DNA from: Trueperaceae bacterium
GTDB taxonomy: Bacteria > Deinococcota > Deinococci > Deinococcales > Trueperaceae
Reading direction: 5' to 3'
Assembly (NCBI GenBank): GCA_007122815.1
Contig: SKSV01000096.1
Coordinates: forward strand, 1 to 8,885
Length of the DNA stretch: 8,885 nt
Shown here: positions 1-5,272 of the stretch, piece by piece
Position numbering within the stretch: position 1 is the stretch's first letter
How the letters are laid out: each line of letters starts with the position of its first letter
Translations under genes and position numbers: made by a program
Notes under the pieces: generated by a model
Databases searched by the model: none
What the model was told of the DNA's origin: nothing
What the model saw: the letters and a program-made list of their open reading frames with translations, nothing else

Positions 1-2
1 AG

Positions 3-122
3 CTGCCGCGCTACCGTCGGCCGCGCCAGCGCCTGGTGTGTCGCGGCTGCCACGAGCGCCATCGGCGCGGTCAGGGACCGCGACCCCAACCGCTGCGGGT
101 GGTCGAGTCGGCACGCCGCTAG
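3..122 (+). CDS. C-terminal fragment of an unidentified protein with a Cys/His cluster
   Basis: The window opens inside a reading frame that ends at a TAG at 120-122; 39 residues are visible and the start lies off the left edge. The peptide is very basic and contains the cluster VCRGCHERH, in which two Cys and two His (CxxCHxxH) could form part of a zinc site. The frame stops 10 bases before the stop codon of the convergent MFS gene, which is what a real gene end would do in this densely packed DNA, and its third codon positions are GC-rich. A basic tail with a last zinc-ribbon knuckle is seen in SprT-like proteins, among others, but 39 residues are too few to name the family. A second frame open across the same bases is mostly antisense to the MFS gene and is less likely to be real. 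Confidence 0.45.
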   Translation: MPRYRRPRQRLVCRGCHERHRRGQGPRPQPLRVVESARR

Positions 123-132
123 CCCACTCACC

Positions 133-1401
133 TCAGGCCCTGGCCGAACCCGTCGGCGCCTCCCGTCCGAGCGTCTCGGGCACACCGAAGGCGAAGACGG
201 CGGAGGCCCCCAAGCCGATCAGCGCGATCACCAGGGTCGCGCTCGCGAGGGTGACCAAGTCGGCTATCACCCCCACCGCCACCGGTCCACCCATGCCGCC
301 GGCGTCGCCGATGAGTCGCCATACGCCCAAGAACTCCCCGATCGCGTCACGCGGTGCGAGATCGGCCGCCAGGGTCATCATGGTGCCTGAGCCGAGGCCG
401 TTGCCGATCCCGATCACCACCCCAGCGAGCGCTAGCCCCAGGAAACCGCCCGAGAGCGGCACCAGCGCCATCCCCAACCCCTGTATCGCGAAGCAAGGCA
501 CGATCGCGTACTTCCGCCCCCATCGGTCCATGATGAAACCAGCCACGGGGAACAGCGCTAGGTCGAAGGCGGCCGCGATCGAGACCACGTAACCGATGGA
601 CTCGACGTCGAGACCGAGGGCCACCGCGCCGTACATGGGCAGGATGATGCGGCGGCCCGAACGGATGGTCTGCGCCATCACGAAGCCCAGACCGGTCACC
701 GCCAGCAGCCGACGTTGCTGCACCAGCACGCGGCGCAGCGCCGCGGCGTGGCCAAGGCGCTTGCTAGGCTCCATGGTGGCGGCTGGGTGCTGCTCTAGGA
801 ACAGCACGCAGACCCCGAACGCCAGCCCCGCCACCAGAGCGAACGCCAAGAACGTCGCCTCCAGTCCGAACGCACCGCCGATCAACCCGCCGATCACCGG
901 CCCCACCAGGAGCCCCAAGCGCTGAGCGCCACCGAACGCCGCGATCGAGCGGCCCCTGGCCGTAGCTCGCACCGACTCGGTGAGGTAGGCGTGCCGCGAC
1001 AAGTTCCACATCGCGGCTCCGAGCCCCGCCACGAGCCGCAGCACGACCACCATCGAGACCGCGCCGAAGAGCGGGACCAACGCCACCGAGACCCCCACCA
1101 GCGCCACACCCGCGAGCATCACGGTCTTGCGCTCGAAGCGCCGCAGCAGCGCACCGGCCGGCAGGTCGCCGAGCAGCATCCCGATCGCCTCGCCGGCCAA
1201 AGCGAGCCCCACGAGCGCGAACCCCGCTCCGAGCTCCGCCACGTACAGCGGCAGCACCGGCACCAGCATGCCCTCCGCCACCGCCAGCATCACCGAAGGC
1301 AGGTACACCGCGAGCCACAGCTCACGCCCTCGCCACGCGCCGCCCTCGTCGCACGACGGCGCTGCGTCGGGTCCGGGGAGTCGAGGATGGGGGCGCGGCA
1401 C
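133..1401 (-). CDS. MFS family transporter (12-TM, probable efflux permease)
   Basis: The 422-residue product is almost entirely alternating hydrophobic helices and fits the usual 12-helix major facilitator length. The loop between helices 8 and 9 carries the family signature GFIMDRWGRK (288-297), and a weaker copy, GDLPAGALLRRFERK, occupies the 2-3 loop (78-92). A polar central loop (about 203-230) separates the two six-helix halves. It would sit in the cytoplasmic membrane and move a small solute, perhaps a drug or metabolite, by proton coupling; the substrate cannot be read from sequence. The start is uncertain: the frame stays open upstream to 1680, but that would run through the divergent sulP start. 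I chose the GTG at 1401 because helix 1 begins near residue 28 and no other ATG or GTG lies between. GTG codons at residues 32 and 37 fall inside helix 1 and look too late. It is divergent from sulP and convergent with the fragment at the left edge. Confidence 0.85.
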   Translation of the reverse strand: MPRPHPRLPGPDAAPSCDEGGAWRGRELWLAVYLPSVMLAVAEGMLVPVLPLYVAELGAGFALVGLALAGEAIGMLLGDLPAGALLRRFERKTVMLAGVALVGVSVALVPLFGAVSMVVVLRLVAGLGAAMWNLSRHAYLTESVRATARGRSIAAFGGAQRLGLLVGPVIGGLIGGAFGLEATFLAFALVAGLAFGVCVLFLEQHPAATMEPSKRLGHAAALRRVLVQQRRLLAVTGLGFVMAQTIRSGRRIILPMYGAVALGLDVESIGYVVSIAAAFDLALFPVAGFIMDRWGRKYAIVPCFAIQGLGMALVPLSGGFLGLALAGVVIGIGNGLGSGTMMTLAADLAPRDAIGEFLGVWRLIGDAGGMGGPVAVGVIADLVTLASATLVIALIGLGASAVFAFGVPETLGREAPTGSARA

Positions 1402-1408
1402 GTACTCC

Positions 1409-1414
1409 AGCCTA
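1409..1414 (-). promoter_or_regulatory. Candidate -10 box of the MFS gene
   Basis: The bottom strand reads TAGGCT, which fits TANNNT, and ends 7 bases before the chosen GTG start at 1401. That spacing would put transcription initiation on or next to the start codon, giving a leaderless message. GGAG lies between the box and the GTG but only 3 bases from it, which is too close for a good Shine-Dalgarno. I see no convincing -35 hexamer. Confidence 0.3.
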
Positions 1415-1469
1415 CGTGCCCGCCGTGGGCCGCCCGCTCCGTCGACGGGGCGACGGGAGGCACAACACG

Positions 1470-1475
1470 TATGAT
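1470..1475 (+). promoter_or_regulatory. Candidate -10 box of the SulP gene (TATGAT)
   Basis: TATGAT matches the sigma-70 -10 consensus at five of six positions and ends 11 bases before the ATG of the SulP gene, so the predicted message would have a leader of only about 4-5 bases. There is no purine-rich Shine-Dalgarno in front of this ATG, which fits a near-leaderless transcript. No good -35 hexamer is seen at 16-18 bases upstream, where the sequence is G-rich. Confidence 0.4.
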
Positions 1476-1486
1476 CAGCGCGTCCG

Positions 1487-3115
1487 ATGAGCAGGCCGGG
1501 ACCCAAGAAGCTTCGCCTCCCGCACGCGGGAGACGTGATCGCTGGCGTGACCCTCGCCTTCGTGCTGGTCCCGCAGTCGCTGGCATACGCCGAGCTGGCG
1601 GGCGTGCCAGCGGAACTCGGGCTGGTCGCCGCGGTCGTCGCGCCGTTGGCGGCGGTCTGGTTCGCCTCCAACCCCGCCATGCAGGTCGGCCCGACCGCGA
1701 TGTCTGCAGTGCTGGTGTTCGGTGTTCTTGCCGCTCAGCTACCGCCAGGCACCATGGCGTACGCCGGCGCGGCATCGCTGCTCGCGCTCCTCGTCGGTGT
1801 GGCGCGCCTGGCGCTTGGCATGCTTCACGCCGGCTCGCTCGCCTTCGTGCTCTCCCAGCCGGTGCTCCGAGGCTTCACCTTGGGCGCGGCGGTGCTCATC
1901 GTCGCCTCTCAGGTCCCGCCGGCGCTGGGCGTCACGACCTTCGGGATGGGTTTGATCGGACGTGCCCTGCAGGCGATCACTACGCCCACGGCTTGGTCGC
2001 CCGGGGCCCTGGCCACGACAGTGCTCACGCTCGGCGTGATCGTGGCCGCGAGGCGCCTCCATCCCCTGGTACCAGGGGCCCTGATCGCCGTCGTGATAGG
2101 CACCATCCTCTCAGCCCGCAGCGGCGGTGGCCTGGGACCTGTGCTGGGCGCGATCGGCAGTGCCTGGCCCCAGCTCGAACTGGCGCTGCCCTGGGCGCTG
2201 ATCCCTCAGTTGCTCGTGGGAGCCATGGTCATAGCCCTAGTCGGGTTCGCCGAGCCGGTGGCGATCGCTCGCCGCTTCCCCGATGGAAGGCGCCGATGGG
2301 ACCCGAACCGCGAGCTCATCAGCCAAGGCATGGCCAACATGGCTTCTGGGCTCGCCGGCGCCTTCCCGGTCGGCGCCAGCTTCTCGCGCGGCGCCCTCTT
2401 CAAGCGCTCGGGCGGAGTCACGCGCTGGTCTTCAGTGATCACCGCGCTCACGGCGCTCGGGCTCGTAGCGCTAGCGCCGCTGCTCGAGGACCTGCCACGC
2501 GCGGTGCTCGCAGGGGTGGTGATCGCAGCGGTGCGCGAGCTGATACGGGTGCAGCCGATCGCTTCGCTCTGGCGCCTGGGGCGGACTCAAGCGAGCATAG
2601 CCTGGGCCACGCTGCTGTTGACGCTGCTGCTGGAGCCCAGGGTCGACCAGGCGGTCCTGGTGGGAGTGGCCATAGCCGTGCTGGTACACCTCGCGCGCGA
2701 GACGCGCGTGAGCATCGAGCACGTGGTGGACGGTGGCAGGCACGTCGTGAAGGTCGAGGGTGTGCTGTGGTTCGCCTCAGCCACACAGGTGGAGGACGCC
2801 GTGCGCGCCCTCTGGAACCGTCACCGAGACGAGCTCCCCTGGCGTCTCGACCTGAGCCGGGTCGGACACGTCGACCTCGACGCGACCCTGGTTCTCGCGG
2901 GGTTGCAGGACCAGGCCGCGGCGATGGGCGTCACCCTCGACATGGTCGGTGCCAACCAGCGCACGCGCGCGCGCTTGCGCCGCCTGGGCGTGGAGCGGGT
3001 CGGCGCGCCCGGGTCGGACGACGCCGGTTCGGCTGGCACGGCCGCGGCGGCAGCCCAAGCCAGCGCCGGTGCCGACGCTGCCGAGGAAGAGGCCGCGCTC
3101 GCCGATGAGCTCTGA
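1487..3115 (+). CDS. SulP family anion transporter with C-terminal STAS domain
   Basis: The 542-residue protein matches the SLC26/SulP layout from end to end. The entry helix carries the signature PQSLAYAELAGVPAELGL (29-46), followed by SNPAMQVGPTA (61-71). The core motif starts at GFAEPVAIARRF (253-264) and continues with the conserved NRELISQGMAN (274-284) and GASFSRGAL (296-304). After the last helix (about 388-402), residues 410-505 form a STAS domain containing LDLSRVGHVDLDA. The family exchanges or cotransports sulfate, bicarbonate or other anions at the cytoplasmic membrane, with STAS facing the cytosol; which anion cannot be told. After STAS comes a low-complexity tail (508-542) rich in Ala, Gly, Asp and Glu. 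The ATG at 1487 puts the cytosolic N-terminus only 12 residues before the conserved AGDVIAG segment, which is short but normal for bacterial members. It is divergent from the MFS gene and ends one base from the methyltransferase stop. Confidence 0.93.
   Translation: MSRPGPKKLRLPHAGDVIAGVTLAFVLVPQSLAYAELAGVPAELGLVAAVVAPLAAVWFASNPAMQVGPTAMSAVLVFGVLAAQLPPGTMAYAGAASLLALLVGVARLALGMLHAGSLAFVLSQPVLRGFTLGAAVLIVASQVPPALGVTTFGMGLIGRALQAITTPTAWSPGALATTVLTLGVIVAARRLHPLVPGALIAVVIGTILSARSGGGLGPVLGAIGSAWPQLELALPWALIPQLLVGAMVIALVGFAEPVAIARRFPDGRRRWDPNRELISQGMANMASGLAGAFPVGASFSRGALFKRSGGVTRWSSVITALTALGLVALAPLLEDLPRAVLAGVVIAAVRELIRVQPIASLWRLGRTQASIAWATLLLTLLLEPRVDQAVLVGVAIAVLVHLARETRVSIEHVVDGGRHVVKVEGVLWFASATQVEDAVRALWNRHRDELPWRLDLSRVGHVDLDATLVLAGLQDQAAAMGVTLDMVGANQRTRARLRRLGVERVGAPGSDDAGSAGTAAAAAQASAGADAAEEEAALADEL
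2063..2078. repeat. Perfect 16-bp palindrome inside the SulP gene
   Basis: CCCCTGGTACCAGGGG reads the same on both strands with no mismatch and no spacer. It lies within the codons for the HPLVPGAL segment of the SulP protein. It may be chance in GC-rich coding DNA, or a protein-binding site; nothing nearby suggests a promoter. Confidence 0.6.
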
Positions 3116-3116
3116 G

Positions 3117-4214
3117 TCAGGTCCTGCGGCCGACGAGCTGCGCCATGCCGGGCAGCGTACGCAGCCAGCGCGGGCGTGAGGCTTCGAGCCCCGCTCCCTG
3201 CAACCACGCGCGCATCTCGGCGAGCGTGAACGTGCCGGCACCGCTGGTGGCCGCGAAGTAGAGGTCGAGCAGGGCGCCGAGGCGCAGGCGCTTCGCCTCC
3301 GCCGGCGTGGCAGGTCGAACGAGGTCCTGGATCACGTACACACCCGCGGGCCTCAGAGCACGAGAGACACGCTCGGCCAACGACCGGTTGGCCTCGTCAC
3401 CGAGGTGATGCGTGAACTGGGAGGCCAGGACCACGTCCCACTCGCCCTCACCGAGGTCCACCTCGGTCGCGTCACCCACCCAGTGCCGGAGGCGCTCACC
3501 GAGCCCCTCGGCGGCGAGGAGCCCGGTCGAAGCCTCCACCGCCGACTGGAGGTCGAGCACCGTCGCACTCAAGCGCGGGTGACGCCTGAGCAGGGCTGCA
3601 GCGAAGCGCCCGTGGGCGCCCCCGAGGTCGAGCAGCTGTCGCGCCCCGCGCGGCACCGGAGTCCGCCGAGCCACTTCTGCCGACGAGACCCCCGCCAAGG
3701 CGTGAAGCCCCCGCTGGTAGCGCCCGTAGGCGCCAGCGTCGTGCACCGGGGGCGCAGGCTCCGGTGCGGGAGCCCGCGCACGCTCGAGGAGCTCGTGCAT
3801 GCCGAAAGGCTCGCCGCTGCGCACGTAGTGCTCGTAGTGCTCGATGAAGCGCCACTCGTCGAAGGCGAAGAGGACCTTGTCGATGACCTCTGCCGGGGAG
3901 GCGCGCACCAACCAACGGCGGGTGTCGCGCGTGAGGCCGTAGCGCTGCTCACCCGCGGGTCTGAGTGTGCCCATGCCCGTCAACGCGTCCAGCAGCCGGC
4001 GGGTGGGTACGCTCTCCAGCTCGAGCGCGGCGGCGACCTCCGAGGCGCTGCGTGGGCCGCGGGCGAGCTCCTCGAAGACCCCGGCGCGGGTCGCCACCAT
4101 CAGGGTACGTGCCCAGGCGACCGCGAGGTGGGTGTCGACCAGGGGCGTGGGAACACGGCCGAGCCGCAGCGCGAGCCACTCGACGGGACCTTCGGGGACG
4201 ACACCGATGCGCAA
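3117..4214 (-). CDS. Class I SAM-dependent O-methyltransferase with N-terminal winged-helix/dimerisation domain
   Basis: The 365-residue product has the two-part layout of caffeate/acetylserotonin-type O-methyltransferases. Residues about 24-100 form the helical dimerisation domain, opening with DTHLAVAWARTLMVATRAGVF-like sequence. A linker with a Pro/Ala-rich stretch (147-157) follows, then a Rossmann methyltransferase fold with SAM motif I, LLDLGGAHG (194-202), and acidic D221 after strand 2. The stretch FTHHLGDE (267-274) aligns with the LHDWSDE-type segment that holds the catalytic His in plant enzymes, so H269 is the candidate base. The acceptor is unknown. The start is a TTG at 4214, 19 bases after the korB stop; no ATG or GTG gives a complete dimerisation domain, and the next ATG (residue 39) would cut it. 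A weak GGGGA lies 9 bases upstream, inside a small hairpin. It is probably the last gene of the korAB transcript. Assignment to the fold is firm; the substrate and any tie to 2-oxoacid metabolism are not. Confidence 0.85.
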   Translation of the reverse strand: MRIGVVPEGPVEWLALRLGRVPTPLVDTHLAVAWARTLMVATRAGVFEELARGPRSASEVAAALELESVPTRRLLDALTGMGTLRPAGEQRYGLTRDTRRWLVRASPAEVIDKVLFAFDEWRFIEHYEHYVRSGEPFGMHELLERARAPAPEPAPPVHDAGAYGRYQRGLHALAGVSSAEVARRTPVPRGARQLLDLGGAHGRFAAALLRRHPRLSATVLDLQSAVEASTGLLAAEGLGERLRHWVGDATEVDLGEGEWDVVLASQFTHHLGDEANRSLAERVSRALRPAGVYVIQDLVRPATPAEAKRLRLGALLDLYFAATSGAGTFTLAEMRAWLQGAGLEASRPRWLRTLPGMAQLVGRRT

Positions 4215-4229
4215 CGGGGCCAGTCCCCG
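4215..4229 (-). promoter_or_regulatory. Small hairpin covering the ribosome-binding region of the methyltransferase
   Basis: On the bottom strand CGGGG (4229-4225), a 5-base loop ACTGG and CCCCG (4219-4215) form a 5-bp all-GC stem directly in front of the TTG start. The stem contains the only Shine-Dalgarno-like bases (GGGGA) for that gene. It has no U tract, so it is not a canonical terminator; it could reduce translation of the last gene relative to korB. It may also be chance given the base composition. Confidence 0.35.
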
Positions 4230-4233
4230 GCGG

Positions 4234-5271
4234 CTAGCGGTAGCGCTGCAACGTGCGCTCCAGCGCCTCGGGCGGTGGCCGGAGGTCGGACTCTGGCAGG
4301 AGCGCGAGGGGGGTGTCTGGGAGGTGCGAGGTCTCGGAGAACGACGGGCGCTTGGCGTCGTAGTAGAGCAAGCCCGTGATGAACTCCTGGCGGCGCTCGG
4401 CCTCGATCAAGCGGCTCATCGCGGCAGCTCGGTCCGTCGGGTCGTGGCCCTCCTCGATCCTTCGCAGCTTCAGCCGCGAGCCGTCGTGCAACGACACGAG
4501 CGTCAGCTCGCCCGGCTCCGTCTCGCCGATCACGATCTCCTCGGCGGGAGGGATGAAGCCGAGCTCGTGCAGGGGCTTCTCGTGGTGCTTGCCGTACGCG
4601 TAGCTCTTGGGGCTGTCGTCCTCGTTGTTGAACGCGACGCATGGGCTGATGATGTCGAGCACGGCGGTACCGCGGTGGCTGAAGGCGGCCTTGAGGAGTT
4701 CACGCACCTGCTTGGCGTCACCTGCGAAGCTTCGGGCCACGAAGCCGCAGCCCGCCGCGATCGCCTCCTGGCAGAGGTCGATCGGCGGGAGGGTGTTCTG
4801 GCCGGCGTACTTCAGCTCGAGGCCCTCGTCGGCCGTAGCCGAGAACTGCCCCTTGGTGAGCCCGTAGACGCCGTTGTTCTCGATCACGTAGACCATCCGT
4901 ACGTTGCGGCGCAGCAGGTGCTTGTACTGCCCGAGCCCGATCGAACCCGTGTCGCCGTCACCGCTGACCCCGATGCCGCGAATGGTGTGGTTCGCGATGA
5001 GAGCGCCGGTGCCTAGCGCCGGCATGCGTCCGTGCAGGGCGTTGAAGCCGTGCGACATGCCCAGGAAGTAGGCAGGTGACTTGCTGGAGCAACCGATGCC
5101 CGAGAACTTGAGCACCTGGTGAGGCTTGAGCGAGAGCTCGAAGGCCACTTGGACTATCTGGCTCGCGATCGAGTTGTGGCCGCAACCCTTGCAGAGGGTG
5201 CTGGGTGAGCCGCCGTAGTCGGCGCGGGACAGTCCTATGGCGTTGCTGGCTATCGTGCGTGGGCGATCCAT
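4234..5271 (-). CDS. korB: 2-oxoacid:ferredoxin oxidoreductase, beta subunit (thiamine pyrophosphate and Fe-S binding)
   Basis: This 345-residue protein carries the TPP and [4Fe-4S] sites of the 2-oxoacid:ferredoxin oxidoreductase that converts a 2-oxoacid plus CoA to acyl-CoA, CO2 and reduced ferredoxin, most often 2-oxoglutarate to succinyl-CoA. Visible landmarks are CKGCGH (27-32), GIGCSS (58-63), the TPP/Mg motif GDGDTGSIG (104-112) and ENNGVYGLTKGQ (131-142), and SPCVAFN (209-215). C27, C30, C61 and C211 have the spacing of the four cluster ligands known in the archaeal two-subunit enzyme. Residues 215-345 form the C-terminal extension of bacterial KorB. The ATG at 5271 follows the korA stop by one base and has a strong GGAGGT eight bases upstream, so translation is probably coupled to korA. 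Preference for 2-oxoglutarate over pyruvate or branched-chain oxoacids is inferred from family resemblance only. Confidence 0.95.
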   Translation of the reverse strand: MDRPRTIASNAIGLSRADYGGSPSTLCKGCGHNSIASQIVQVAFELSLKPHQVLKFSGIGCSSKSPAYFLGMSHGFNALHGRMPALGTGALIANHTIRGIGVSGDGDTGSIGLGQYKHLLRRNVRMVYVIENNGVYGLTKGQFSATADEGLELKYAGQNTLPPIDLCQEAIAAGCGFVARSFAGDAKQVRELLKAAFSHRGTAVLDIISPCVAFNNEDDSPKSYAYGKHHEKPLHELGFIPPAEEIVIGETEPGELTLVSLHDGSRLKLRRIEEGHDPTDRAAAMSRLIEAERRQEFITGLLYYDAKRPSFSETSHLPDTPLALLPESDLRPPPEALERTLQRYR

Positions 5272-5272
5272 C

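Noticed and set aside
38..592. Plus-strand open frame of 184 codons at the left edge
   Set aside because: Most of it is antisense to the 3' half of the MFS gene, and it is Pro/Ala/Ser-rich with no recognisable fold.
1402..1680. Extension of the MFS protein upstream to an ATG at 1680
   Set aside because: The extra 93 residues have no helices or family resemblance and would overlap the SulP coding region by about 190 bases.
991..3108. A 705-codon plus-strand open frame spanning the MFS and SulP genes
   Set aside because: It is antisense to the MFS gene and out of frame with SulP, and is rich in Arg, His, Gly and Ala with no domain pattern. Long spurious frames are expected in such GC-rich DNA, and the SulP frame has full family motifs.
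3405..5016. Long plus-strand frames (3405-4379 and 3967-5016) opposite the methyltransferase and korB
   Set aside because: They mirror well-supported bottom-strand genes and have the composition of antisense shadows.
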